From Folioceros fuciformis (taxonomy: Eukaryota; Anthocerotophyta; Anthocerotopsida; Anthocerotales), in assembly GCA_049999805.1 (NCBI GenBank), contig JBNGIO010006010.1, forward strand, positions 1 to 64,000: DNA of 64,000 nt. The letters are read 5' to 3'. Shown in pieces: positions 12,059 to 23,379 of this stretch. Positions within the stretch are counted from its first letter, which is position 1; every line of letters starts with the position of its first letter. The translations under genes and the position numbers were made by a program. The notes beneath the pieces are model-generated. The model was not told the DNA's origin. It searched no databases and worked only from the letters and a program-made list of their open reading frames with translations.

Positions 12059-13436
12059 AGACCCAGGACGGCCTCTGGGCTCTGCCATAGGCTGCTACGC
12101 CTTGCCCCCATAATCTCCCATCCAACGTAACGTACCTCTAAATTCCTTCCTTGCTTGCTTCCTGACAGCCGTGATACCGTATCACGGATTCCGGAGGATT
12201 CCGGCAACCAAAATAACGGAAGCTGCCGCCTCCGGCCTCAGCGCCAACTGTCTGCTGCTCCCTCCGTCTCGTCCGCTCTGCGTACCCGTAGAAAGCGTTA
12301 CTCCATATTCTTTTATAGACTCCATGCTACTGCACCATTCCTTATGTAGCACTGCTTACAGAATAGTGTTAGATAAGTGTCCTATTACAGTCGATGTCGA
12401 CTTCTTGGGCTGGACTTGGAAGGAAGGAAGGACGAAAGATTATTGTATTCAAGCACACATGGAGTCAACAAAGATATTCTTGTCTGATGCCGACTTCAGA
12501 TACTCTTTATCTCACGCCACTTGTTTTTATGATTATATTCATGGAATGGATTAGCATATATAGTGTGCAAAGTGATAAATGTTAATGTACTTTTCAATTA
12601 TTATTACCATGGTTCAAGGAACTTATGATGTCGGGATTGTTGGGCGAGGCCACTCAGTGCAACTTGTGCAAGGCTATCGATAGCCAAGGAGAGGAAAAAA
12701 AAAGGTGCCTGGCCTTGCATTGCCTTGCCTTGCCTTGGGAAAGGCCGGGCCTCGGCTCGTCACAACGGACAAGAAAGCAAAACAGGCCCAGTCTCGGGAT
12801 GGCGCGTCAAACTTGGGCCGCGACCCAGCAGAGCATAGCAGGACAGGCCAGTCTCCCATGCCTGAGGCGTGTCACAAGGCGTGAATCGACGAAGCCCGTT
12901 CGCGCGCCCGCGCTAGGAAGCTTCCTGCTGGTACGTCTTCCTTCCCCCAGACTTCATGACCAAGGAAGGACAAGAGGAGGAAGAGACGAAGAAGATTGGT
13001 AGATAAAGTTGTGACAGTGACCGTGACCGTGGCCAGCCGGGCTGGACTATCGGTAGGGACAGGACACAAGCACAAGTGATACTACAATACACATAAATGT
13101 ATTTGGGTCAAGGATCCTGATTCCTCCTCCCTCACCGTCGCTGGCCTGGCCCATGCCAATCAGCAGTGGGCACATATACGTGACTACCAGAACCTGCTTA
13201 TTGCTCCCCGTGAAGCGGACAAAAGGTGGACCCTTGCCTTCCACAGTCCACCCACAAGGAAGGCAGGTCACCGACGATACAACACTTGGCGGGTGGCAAA
13301 GCACCTCGGCACTTGGCATGATTGTGGGCTGCGAGGAGTCTGGTGCTCGCATCTACATGTACTTTGCTCGTAAGCCGTGCCCACTACGCTCCTTCCAGCT
13401 TCCAAACCATTTTGTTTGTGGGGCCTGGGAGAGCTG

Positions 13437-13437
<1 letters not shown>

Positions 13438-13479
<42 letters not shown>
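13438..13479. repeat. GAGCCT hexanucleotide microsatellite
   Basis: Seven perfect copies of gagcct, read as a Glu-Pro run on the plus strand. It lies 110 bases outside the left end of the Mutator-like element. Confidence 0.9.
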
Positions 13480-13480
<1 letters not shown>

Positions 13481-13587
13481 TGAGCCTGAGGGAGCCACTG
13501 ATGGGAAAAACGAGGTGCACCTACCCCAACTCCACCTCCCACTTGAACGGATATCCTTCAGCTTGGCCCCTAGGAATCATCTGCTAC

Positions 13588-13596
13588 CCAACAAAC
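13588..13596. repeat. Left 9-bp target site duplication of the MULE
   Basis: ccaacaaac, identical to the 9 bases immediately right of the element. Confidence 0.9.
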
Positions 13597-13804
13597 GCCA
13601 GGCGCTATTCGTCACTACAAAGTAATTGAAGGCACGAAACCCGAAGCGCCAGGTCGTCATGGTCATGTCTTTGTTTGCATCATGCTAAGCGCAAAGTCAC
13701 CGTGGTGTCCATGATCTGAGCTCTAATAACAGAGTACCTGGCCGTAATACATGCCGTTCTGGATCACTGTAATCTCACTGCAGCGTAACCGTAACTGTTT
13801 GTAT
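13597..13804 (+). repeat. Left terminal inverted repeat of the MULE
   Basis: Pairs with 17966-18170 as a reverse complement. The two arms differ by a handful of substitutions and one 3-base indel after the first 60 identical bases. Confidence 0.92.
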
Positions 13805-13890
13805 ACAGCACAAATACCTTGCGCGAGTTACTTGACAACGCCTTATACCTCACAACGCGTATCAAGTTACATTGCATGGTTGCTTGTGTT

Positions 13891-13994
13891 TTGAGAGGAC
13901 GGCACAGCAGTGCGAACTAGAAGCAAGCTCATAGTGCACGATTTGAGAGGACGGCATAGCAGTGCGAACTAGAAGCAAGCTCATAGTGCACGAT
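13891..13994. repeat. 52-bp direct repeat, two copies, inside the MULE
   Basis: Two nearly identical 52-base units (13891-13942 and 13943-13994), differing by about one base, lie just inside the left inverted repeat. Confidence 0.85.
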
Positions 13995-14798
13995 GAGGAT
14001 TGATCTTCAAGCGGTGATCACTCAGTTGGAAGAAGATTGAACCCATGCAACTCGGTTATGTGCCGCTGCGCATTGTTGTTGAGGATTATAATGTGAGCCT
14101 ATTTGTATTGAGGGTGTGTTACTTGTTTCACGGCGATCTCCCAAATGGTTGGTGCAAAAAGTGTAAGGAAATTGTAAGTGGCAAGCTGTATTATCGTTTA
14201 CGACTGCTGCTTGCATATTCAAGTTCCAAGACATGGACAACCGCTTTCGCAGCCGGAAGGGATTTTATGAGGTTGACTCCATAGGAGTTCAGTATGAAGG
14301 AAGTGAGAGGAGAAGCCTCAACTTTGCTTAGAAGGTTGTAAGGAAGGCATTTCTTTTGCCTCTTCTTCATTAAGAGAACCATTGCTCACCACCTTGCAAG
14401 CGTTATTATTTTACGAGCTCATGTAGTGTATGTGCAGGACTTGTTTCCAACCATTTCAGAGCTAGGGAGCACACAAGCTAGACCACACCTAGGAAAACTA
14501 TGTTGTGCTAACAGTCCAAGAACACCAAGCGTTGAAGGCCTGTCCTTAGGTGTCTTGGACACGGCCATACCCACATCTTCTCATGCAAACATGAATTTAC
14601 AATTAGCAAACAAGACTTTGTCATTGTCTACTACTCTTGTCATTTGCTCCTTCTTATCCATAGTAAGGGCTATAGTGATAATGTCCCTCCCAACTACCAC
14701 CCTTGCCACTATTTCTCTCATACTTTGTCTTGTAGCAGACATTGCACTATGTTGGCTTTTGTAAGACTTCCCTACGTTTTGTATTTGAAAAACAAAAA

Positions 14799-15303
14799 TG
14801 TGGCTTAAAGTGGAAGCGTCTTTTGTCCATTCATGTAATCACAAAAATGTTATATGTACACAAACCCTAAACTAACAAAAGATGTGGCTTAAAGTGGAAG
14901 CGTCTTTTGTCCATTCATATAATCACAAAAATATTATATTATATGTACACAAACCCTAAACCAACAAAAGATGTGGCTTTAAGTGGAAGCGTCTTTTGTC
15001 CATTCATGTAATCACAAAAATGCTATATGTACACAAACCCTAAACCAACAAAAGATGTGTCTTAAAGTGGAAGCATCTTTTGTCCATTCATTAATCACAA
15101 AAATATTATATGTACACACATTCATGATTCCAACAAGCAATAATGAAAACTATGGTTTGATATAGCAATGCCAAATCTATGGCTTAAAGTAGAAGCATCT
15201 TTTTGTCCATCCATATAATCACAAAATAGTATATGTACACATATTCATGATTCTAGCAAGCAATAATGAAAACTACTTAGTACAATATACCAATGCCAAA
15301 TCT
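14799..15303. repeat. Tandem repeat, five copies of 80-125 bp, inside the MULE
   Basis: Copies start near 14,799, 14,881, 14,969, 15,054 and 15,179, each beginning with a form of atgtggcttaaagtggaag. The last two have a longer tail that ends in caatgccaaatct. Confidence 0.85.
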
Positions 15304-15840
15304 AACAAAAACTATGCTTCAGTATGTTTGTTCCAGCAACTACATGGTTCATGAATGATTCTGCTTAGAAAGCTTCCAACTACTTTTCGTTTCTCAAAAT
15401 GCAACCTTTTTTTTTAAGCTGTTATCAGAATTGGTAGGATCAACCAAGGTAGAACCAAACCCTAGACCCTAACCCCTTTGTTATGATAGAGAAACTTCTT
15501 CCAGAAGTGTGTGCCTGCATCTTCAGTAATCGTAATTGACATGCCAAGTTGCCGACAATGTGTTTGAGCTTGGGCAACCTTGGAGTACTTGGAAAGTAAC
15601 TTGTGAGTGGGGACTACATTGTCCATACCCATCATGACCTTCAATTGGTGCTTGCACATGAAGCCTCTTGTCCCATGCTTGCATATGCAATAACCCCATG
15701 GTGTTCTCGCACCACTCACTATATACATGCACATGCTTCCATGATCTTGAATTTGCACATAAGTAAGGCTAGGAGATAATATGTTTAGTAACAATACATC
15801 ACTGTCTGCAATGCACAAAGCCTTTTGAAAGGCGCTCTTT

Positions 15841-16080
15841 ACTAGTTGCTCCTGCTTTGAGTTCCTAAGCATGCTAGCTCCTTTACTAGTTGCTCCTGCT
15901 TTGACTTCCTAGGCATGCCAGCTCCTTTACTATTTGCTCCTGCTTTGACTTCCTAAGCANNNNNNNNNNTTCCTAAGCATGCCAGCTCCTTTACTATTTG
16001 CTCCTGCTTTGACTTCTTAAGCATGCCAGCTCCTTCACTATTTGCTCCTGCTTTGACTTCCTAAGCATGCCAGCTCCTTC
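15841..16080. repeat. 44-bp tandem repeat in the MULE transposase region, with a gap
   Basis: Units starting near 15,841, 15,885, 15,929, 15,993 and 16,037 share gctcctgctttgacttcct and gcatgccagctcct. Forty-four is not a multiple of three, so each extra copy shifts the transposase frame. The 10-N gap falls inside the array, so the copy number is unreliable. Confidence 0.85.
15960..15969. other. Assembly gap (10 N)
   Basis: Ten Ns inside the 44-bp tandem repeat array. The true number of repeat units is unknown. Confidence 0.95.
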
Positions 16081-17965
16081 ACATTGTGCCACATACCAAA
16101 AATGTCTATTCACTTCCTCAAACAAAATGTGCAAAAGCCAGTCTAAACGCCGACTACGCAGGATTTTTTTGGATAGCAAGCATCTGTACTTCAGATGCTT
16201 GTGGTATGCCTCAATAGATGAGTTGCAATCTTGTCATGCATGTGGCACTGTACACATAGCTTTAATCCACTAATGCATGTTACAACCCCACTGGTCCCTA
16301 AAGTACTTGACAAAGCTAGGACCATGCTCACAAAAGGTGTCATAAAAGTGTGTCAATTTTTCTCTTGCAGGCTTGCTTCACATCGACACTCTCATCAAAG
16401 TCCATATGCATAATGTCACCCAAGCACTTCATAATGGCCTGTCTTATGTGGGGTTCCTTTACCTTTTTCAGCAACTGCCATAACCAGGCTCTCCTAACAT
16501 GCCACAAGCATAAAAGGATTTGCACAAATATTCCAAACACAACTTGGATGACATTGATTTCTGCCATCCAATTATCTACAAGAAAAGAAGTGGGTTGCCA
16601 TGTAGATTGATGTTGTACCATCTTCTTATGCAAGCAATGCAACCACTGTGAAATAACATATGATGTGGCCTTACTTATGACAACCCAAGCCACAAGAATG
16701 CCATTGAAGTGGTCATCAAATACCAAAACTGTGAAGAGATGGAACTTTCATTTGTTGGTGCCAAATGTGGCATCCATATCAATGATCGAGTTGTGAGCCC
16801 AACGGAGCATTGTCAGCATTTGAAAATCACTCTGGATGCCTAGCATGAAGTATGTGGCATGGTCTTCTATTTTTGGTAGTGGATAAAATACTTCAGATCT
16901 ATGGATATCCATCCATAGCTTAACACTCACCTCATCTCGTGCATGGAAACGTCACATCTTGGCATCAAGTTCAGCTTGTAAATTCCTAATGTCACTAGGA
17001 AGGAGAAAATCATCCTTCTAATGCCCTGCTTGTGGATCACCTTGCTTTCGTAAGAAAACATCAGACTCATGATCTTCCATGAACTGAAAGGCTGACGTCT
17101 TGTATAACAACTTGTACTTCAACCATTCCTTTTTGGCCATAGATAAGTAAGGAGCCAGAGTGCAATTTGGACTTGAGTTGATGGTAAGCGCTCCAGGATA
17201 ATACTGCCATGTGGAATCGATGTGGTGTGTTTCATGTAATCGTAATTCAACTACATTAGGGAACATTTCAAGTTAGCTAACAAACACAAAAAATTGGCAT
17301 CCAAGCTTCTTACTCTCCCCACACATCACCTTAGAGCGCCTACTGCTAGCACTTGTCTTTGGTTTGTTAGTGAGATCAGCACAAATGTTTGATTCCATGA
17401 CACTGTATTTTCGGGAACCAAAAGCACAACTAAATTTCATGTAATGGCAAGGAGTGGTTGGATAGATTGCATTTTGCCCGATGCTTGACCGTGTCCACAC
17501 GTTCACCCTTATCAACTTCGTTGGAAACAATTTTGATGCCTCCTCCCCAACGATGAAATCTGCATATCTTCCCCATGGAATGTAACAAGTTTTGACGTGA
17601 CTAACTTTCTTTCGGACTGTGTGCACATCTTGCCATTCCACGGTTTCCTTTGGGAAAGGTCCTGGGCAAGGAGTCTGAACAATGAAAGGGCACGTTTGTG
17701 GCTGAACGAGAACATCTGCATTTCTACACCCAACTTCCATCATGATCTTTGGAATCTAGAGACAACCTGATTGTTCAAGTTCACTCAATGGAAGCACTCA
17801 ATTGTGTACGCCGCAAGGTGTGTGCACCTTGCTTCACAATAGCAACATGCTTGCTTCATAATAGCAACATACGCGGGATGCCTTGGATTTGTGGCTTGGA
17901 ACATTTGAAAGGTAGTTTCGGTGTCTCTTCCTCAAATTTCCGCGCCGTAGATGTATACAGCTAGA

Positions 17966-18170
17966 ATACAAATAGTTACGGTTACGCCGCAGTGAGATTA
18001 CAATGATCCGGAAAGGCATGCATTACGACCAGGCACTCTGTTATTAGAGCTCAGATTATGGACACGGTGACTTTGCGCTTAGCATGATGCAAACAAAGAC
18101 ATGACCATGTCGACCTGGCGCTTCGGGTTTCGTGCCTTCAATTACTTTGTAGTGACGAATAGCGCCTGGC
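17966..18170 (-). repeat. Right terminal inverted repeat of the MULE
   Basis: Reverse complement of the left arm. The outer end reads agcgcctggc on the plus strand. Confidence 0.92.
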
Positions 18171-18179
18171 CCAACAAAC
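18171..18179. repeat. Right 9-bp target site duplication of the MULE
   Basis: ccaacaaac, a direct repeat of 13588-13596. Confidence 0.9.
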
Positions 18180-18835
18180 AGACACACGGAATCGACTATC
18201 CCTGTTCCGGCAGCATCTCGAAAAGAGCCTTGCTGATAACCGCTGCCTTGGGTTTCAGGGCTTATCAATCACTCTTCCCGGCCCAACTCACCATAAATAG
18301 CCCCCCAGTTAACGCCTCCGCAGGCGCTTCCTTCTCCACAGGTGTCAGAATGGGACGTGACTCGCCACACCGCCACTTCCTGGATTTTATTCACCTTGCG
18401 TCCGGATTGGCCCACCCGCAGGGGAGGGCCTTCCCGACAGGGCCTCCATGCTGAATGCGGTTACCACCGCCCTTCTTGCTACTGTGCTCGTGTCACTGTG
18501 CTCTCCAGTTCTACCTGGCTGGACCGGCAGTTGGAATCCGCCACCTTTCTTTCAGAATCTTTCCCCTTCTGGGAGCCGCAGATGATGTGCCCGTGCCCGT
18601 GCCCGTGCCCGTGCCCATGCCCATGCCCGTGCCCGTGCCCGTGCCCATGCCCATGCCCGTGCCCGACCCCCAGCTTGGAGTGTTGTGTGACGCAACGCAA
18701 CACGGTGCTTACTTGCTTTTAGAAAATGTTGCTACATGTAGATCTCACCTTGGAAGCTGCTGCTGCTGCTACCTGCGCCTGCGAGTGACTGTAGCATTAT
18801 CTTAGTACGTTGCACTGTACACCTAGTGCGCTGTG
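18180..18835. other. Intergenic region right of the MULE
   Basis: No gene recognised. It contains the GCCCGT hexanucleotide array listed below. Open frames over that array (Cys-Pro, Val-Pro or Gly-His runs) are repeat artefacts. Confidence 0.6.
18589..18660. repeat. GCCCGT/GCCCAT hexanucleotide microsatellite
   Basis: Twelve six-base units, mixing gcccgt and gcccat. It lies about 420 bases outside the right end of the MULE. Confidence 0.9.
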
Positions 18836-19367
18836 ATGTCATGCAGCATTTTCGAGATGATCTTCCCTGTGGATTTCGGACAGGGCCCACGCATCCAGCC
18901 CTTCCTCGCCTGCTTCAATAACCTGGCAACAAGCGGAATCGCTAGCGCTAGAGGTAGGCTTCATTTGTTGCATTCCTGCCGCCGTCCGTTGGTTCTCGCT
19001 CATCGCCATCGTCCGGTTGACGCTTGCCGAGGGCCCAACCCAAGTCTCTCCTTACTCATCCATATTCCTGGCGTCACACTTCATCGCCCAAAAGTTGTAG
19101 CTTATGCACTCCGCCCTCATCCATGTGTCTTGTGATATGTCCGTAGCGAGAGCTTGGGCAGCTTTCCGGTCATCAGTCCATGCTGATGAACCGTCATGAC
19201 TCTCATCATACATGCAAAAGCTGCCACGCAACTCCTCCACCGTACTATGTCACCAATTCACAAGGAGACGCCCACTGCACGCATTTGAAATCAGGCCACA
19301 TTCAGCCGACCGTGTGTCCACAAAGAAAGGATCGGGGAGGCTTGAGAGAAAAGATCACCGGGATTCG

Positions 19368-19904
19368 TCAAACCCAAAAGTCGTCCAACTGTGTCGATTC
19401 CAGCCAGGTAGTTAGGACTTGGGCAGTCTTGCAGGAGTTTTGTGTCCAGTCTCGGGAGTTGTGCCATCCTATGACCATGAACCATGTCCACAATCTAAAA
19501 CGGCACATGAAAAGCATACAAGTCACACAGGGTAGGGAACCGTTAGCATGGCCAAGAGACACCATGTGTACCACATGCTCGAGGCGGCACACGACACAGT
19601 CCTCTGTTTCACGAACAGTCGCACGTGCTGAAGGTGTGAGAGCAACATGTCCCTTGTGCTTGGCACGAGCAGTTACTTCATGGACGTGGCCACACAGAAA
19701 CACCTCATTTTGGCCAAACATCACCCTTGTACCCCCGCTGGATGACATGAACAACTCCGCTAGCGGCTTCAAGTAAACACCTGACAAATGCAATGCATCG
19801 TCCTGGGCTACAAAGGCAGCTTCGTCAGCACACACCTTCATGAACTCTGCAGTATTCTTACAAAATTTTTGCTCCCACTGAATTGGGCCTACATCCCAAT
19901 ACAC
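19368..19904 (-). other. Unassigned open reading frame, 178 codons
   Basis: The minus-strand frame contains AEFMKVCADEAAFVAQDDAL and LAELFMSSSGG, which look protein-like, and VFLCGHVHEV further on. I recognise no family. A plus-strand frame of similar length overlaps it almost completely (19180-19776), so neither strand is clearly coding. A further minus frame at 19052-19240 could be a downstream exon. It lies 343 bases downstream of the BTB gene stop on the same strand. Confidence 0.3.
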
Positions 19905-20246
19905 AACCTAAACTTTTAGGCAACCCTGGTGACAACAACACCAGGGTCTGCAGTGCAGCCGCTACACTACAAAGCTGGAGCCTGCAGGCAGATGATCTCA
20001 CAGATCAGAGGCAACATCAACAAGTAAACGCTATGAAACAGTGATACATGATATAGAGGGATCACGACACTTAGGGAACAACTTGTTGGCAATCCTTTGA
20101 GCTGCCTTGACCTTACACTGCCTTCTTTCTTCAATGTACTAATTGCAAAACTTTGATAAACTCCTCATACACAGGAACCCCGTCTGGAGCCGACTGGAAA
20201 CAAGTGTAAAAGTCTACAGATCAAGAAACATCCAAGAAGTCTCCCG
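19905..20246. other. Short spacer downstream of the BTB gene
   Basis: Nothing recognised; probably includes the 3-prime untranslated region of the BTB gene. Confidence 0.5.
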
Positions 20247-21744
20247 CTACCGGGAAATGTTGGCCACGATTTGCAAGATCTCGAGAACGGCCTCCGGGTC
20301 CTCACCACTGAAGACTAGTCTACGCATTTCATCTGTGGACGCAACCTCCTTCAAGTTTTTGGCGATACATTCGACACAGGCCTTCTTTACCCAGCTTGAA
20401 TCATACATTCTAGCCTGCTGAAGTGTATCCAGAGCATTGAAGGGTTGAAGCGCTGACGCTACGGCATTTTCACACACTCTTTTCAAACCGGGAATGTCAT
20501 ACTTGTGTGCGGCAGCTAGGAGAGCCATTCCGTGCTCTTCCATGACTTTAGGGTCATAATCACCTGCAAGCATTGAACAGTGCAAAACGGGGTTATCCAC
20601 CGGGACACTTCAGGCCCCCCTGGCTGATTTGCATGAGAAGAGATTAAGATGATTCAGCATGTACCGGTATATAGGTAAAGGAGGAGAGCTCGCATTACAG
20701 GTGTGGGAACATCAGCAACGCGAACCACAGCACAAGTCTTCTCCTTCAATTCATGCTCAAACATGGCCTTGAAAACAGGTGACCGGCTCGCCTTTACGCA
20801 ACACAACACATAGGAAGCTCAGCATCCCAATTACAACCTAGAAGTCCTCTGGTGGACAGCAAAACGTTAGCATGGATGCATGTGTAACACTCTAAACACG
20901 CTTGCAGATGCATGTCGCCAGCATCATCAACACATCCTAAGTCAAGCTCCATAACCTGAAATAACATGCAATTGACGACGGAAACAGCCTCAGACGGTGG
21001 CCTGGAATGATTGGATCGATAACAGGGCCGCTGCAAAGTTTTGCTGCCAGCTTAGGCACAGGAACACAACAAGCTCCACTGATTAACCAAGTCTCACCTT
21101 CAAGCTGACAACACTGACATCCACAAGACGTCAGTGCCGGAATGTCGTGAGAGGGAAAAGCATCACTTGTTCCCGCACTACACACCGGCACGTGCAAAAT
21201 GAACCTGATGAGCTACTGGTGGTAAGCACCCTGACTGGAACGGGTAGAAAACAAACAAGGCAGAAACACGGTCATGAAGCGAGCTGAGCCAACACGCTGA
21301 AAACACAGACCCCTGGTGCAGTTGAAGCATGGCGAAGAAATTGTGCAACGCACAAGAACCAACCATGCACCAACCCTACCAGCTATAACTACGGAGTCCA
21401 CCCATCAAAAAGGAACTTCAGTCTCTCACCAGCACTGCTCGATGAGCAGGAGTTGTTTCCTTCTCGCCGGTCTCAATGGTGACATCGGCATGGAGTCCTC
21501 TATGCAACATTTCCTTGAAGTCTTGTAACACTTGTTCTAGACGCTGGGTCGTTGACCTCTCCTTCTGCAGATGCCCTTCCACCAGCTGAAGGTCGCTCTC
21601 AGAGTGTCGCCACCGCTGCTCGTTCCGGAAATCGCTCTCCGATCTCAGGTCGAAGCAAGCGTGGCAGTAGGTGATGTTGCCTTCACAGACCTGACCACAC
21701 TGGTAGCAGATGTTAAACTCGTTCAAATCGCTGGAAAGCTCCAT
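20247..21744 (-). CDS. BTB/POZ domain protein with N-terminal C4 zinc-finger-like segment, three exons
   Basis: Plant BTB/POZ proteins usually act as substrate adaptors of Cullin-3 ubiquitin ligases. Exons fit at 21430-21744, 20665-20791 and 20247-20563 with matching phases, giving 252 aa from MELSSDLNEFN. Residues about 12-28 have CYQC and, ten residues later, CHAC, a CxxC-x10-CxxC pattern. A charged, coiled-coil-like stretch follows (about 40-80). The BTB fold runs from LHADVTIETG through AHRAVLASRSPVFKAMFEHE and VMRALLLYLYTG, then a BACK-like helical tail (GMALLAAAHKYDIPGLKR). Overall it resembles the Arabidopsis At4g08455 type, which also has a Cys-rich N-terminus before BTB. An upstream start is possible because the frame stays open to 21,798, but no upstream ATG is seen in it. 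Confidence 0.85.
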
Positions 21745-23379
21745 TCCCTTCTGCCCGGCCAATAGCTTGCTCCCCTGAACGGTTTCATATACATACAAAA
21801 GGCCTTTCTATCCGGACGCATCTGCCACGCATACAAAGCTTCTGTCTTTGTGGCTCCTATCCGAGGCTCGACGCTCGATCTGGAAACGAGGTGATGGCTT
21901 CCCAATGAGAATTGCTAGGGCGATCGTGTGGAACCTCAAACCCTAGCAACTTGCTCCTTCGCGAGTCATCGATCTCCGACGTCCCGGGCCTACACCAGGA
22001 CTGCAAACAGCATCGAAAAGCTTCCAACAAGGGTCAGCATATTTCCAGAAGCAATCTGTATATTATCTGCCGGAACGACAGATTTTTTTTGCATACGACG
22101 GATGATGCAAATCTGGAAAAGCGAAGAAGGATTCTAGTACAGTCCACTGAGGACGGGTTTCCACCATGGGAATATGGTACATACTGTGATTGTATATGGT
22201 ATACCTCATTAAGGGCCACCATCACCCATTTTCTTGGGGCCAAGGGATCTTCTGGTTGTAGCATCTATCTAAAGCTGAAGACTGATAGGCATCCTCTCCT
22301 TTTAGGCACCCCATCTAAGTACTGATTACAAGATTCTGCCCAAGTACTGATGCATCTTCACTTCTAATTTTAATGACCCATCTTAGTCTTTCCTTGGAAA
22401 CCCATCCATCCGAAAAATCCATTGCTACTCAAAATATAAGATGCCAGAGTCTACTCGCGGTCAGGTCTACTCACAATCATGAGCATGTTATCCTCCCTCT
22501 TCGAGTTGGCAGCAAAGGGAGTGCATCGGCCAAGCTTCACAAATACAAGTAGAATGTGTTTTCTATCCTTGACTTTAGGTTGCCTTTTGGGCTTCTTTTC
22601 ATTGTTTAGGGTGTAGCAAATATTTTTTCAGCAGAGGGTTTTATTGCTTTATGGCAAATATTTCTTGAGTTGAGGGTTTCTATTGCTTGATAGCGAATGT
22701 TTTTTTAGTACATGGTTTCTATTATTCTACACCAAATGTTGGCTAATGCCATCTATACATGACAACATTGGCAACAGAGATAGTATAAACAACCTAATAG
22801 TAGATAAACCCTTTCTCCTCCTAAATCATGATGTTTTATATATTATTGGTAGTCATTAGGCTTAGGGGTTAGCCTTGGTATTCTTATCATGATCTATCTC
22901 CATTAACTTAGAATCACAGTACCGATCTGAAGCTTGAGTTGGCTTACGGCCTTATTTGTCGTCAGGTTTTTTCATGCGACGCTTGTCAGACAGGAAAATT
23001 TTGCTTTTCCCGTATTACAGCACAGGAATAGAAAGTTATATTCGCATTCATCCTCGAACACCCTGTTGTGTCGCGTATGCTTGGAGGATAGGGTGGATAT
23101 CACTTCATGCGTTGTCTTGCTTTCGCTCGCGACTGACATGCTGAGGTCGGATCTGTGACGGGTGCTTCTCAGCAGCGGTTGATGTTGGTACGGTCTGTTT
23201 GCCTCGCAACCCGTCGCTGGCGTGTTGTGTGGCACGAATGCATATCGTCGATGACGAGATTGATTACATCAGAAGGATTGATTTGGCCGAGCAAGGCGGG
23301 ATTCTGTGGTTTCGGACGGTTCTGATGATACTCATGTGGCTTCAATCAGGTCTGAACAACGGCTGGTAGGCCCGTTGCA
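21745..23379. other. Divergent intergenic region
   Basis: This lies between the divergent BTB (minus) and choline-transporter-like (plus) genes. The 412-base plus frame at 21912-22325 and its minus shadow at 22034-22264 resemble nothing I know. The stretch 22,400-22,900 is AT-rich with two diverged repeats of a tttctattgctt sentence. No gene called. Confidence 0.5.

Larger units (their letters stand above)
10891..13587. other. GC-rich, low-complexity intergenic region
   Basis: This is upstream of the BTPC gene. It holds several simple repeats (listed separately), a CCGGGG/CCAGG-rich stretch near 11,480 and a GCCTT-rich stretch near 12,715. The longer open frames here overlap on both strands and follow the repeats, so I call no gene. 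Confidence 0.6.
15462..17743 (-). pseudogene. MULE transposase with SWIM zinc finger, decayed
   Basis: In order on the minus strand: an N-terminal region ending in KKLGCQFFVFVS (17273-17743), HETHHIDSTWQYYPGALTI (17018-17266), the catalytic-domain stretch IIDMDATFGTNK (16748-16930), LVFDDHFNGILVAWVVISKA with a downstream LCLWHVRRAW (16340-16726), and a C-terminal SWIM finger YCICKHGTRGFMCKH (15462-15872). The order is that of plant MULE transposases. It is broken by at least three in-frame stops (after GDPQAGH near 17,018, after LDAKM near 16,950, after ATFGTNK near 16,748) and by the 44-bp repeat array between the catalytic domain and the finger. It is not functional as read. Confidence 0.85.
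13597..18170 (-). mobile_element. Mutator-like element (MULE), 4.57 kb, complete ends
   Basis: The element is bounded by terminal inverted repeats of about 205 bases (13597-13804 and 17966-18170). The outermost 60 bases are identical between arms, starting gccaggcgctattcgtcact. Directly outside, the 9 bases ccaacaaac occur on both sides (13588-13596 and 18171-18179), the target duplication length expected for Mutator transposases. Inside is a minus-strand transposase relic with a SWIM zinc finger, plus several tandem repeats. Intact ends and target site suggest insertion not very long ago, but the transposase is dead, so it would need another copy to move it. One 10-N gap lies inside. Confidence 0.92.

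Noticed and set aside
13153-13629. 158-codon plus-strand frame ending in a Glu-Pro run
   Set aside because: It crosses the GAGCCT microsatellite and runs into the MULE end; no family resemblance.
14426-14764. 112-codon frame with a hydrophobic C-terminus inside the MULE
   Set aside because: No family resemblance and no support for a captured host gene; length is within chance for this composition.
14799-15303. Regularly repeated units that could suggest a CRISPR array
   Set aside because: Units are 80-125 bases, diverged and without spacers between constant repeats; this is a tandem repeat inside a plant transposon.
18479-18722. Open frames with Gly-His, Cys-Pro or Val-Pro runs
   Set aside because: They only translate the GCCCGT microsatellite and are open in several phases on both strands.
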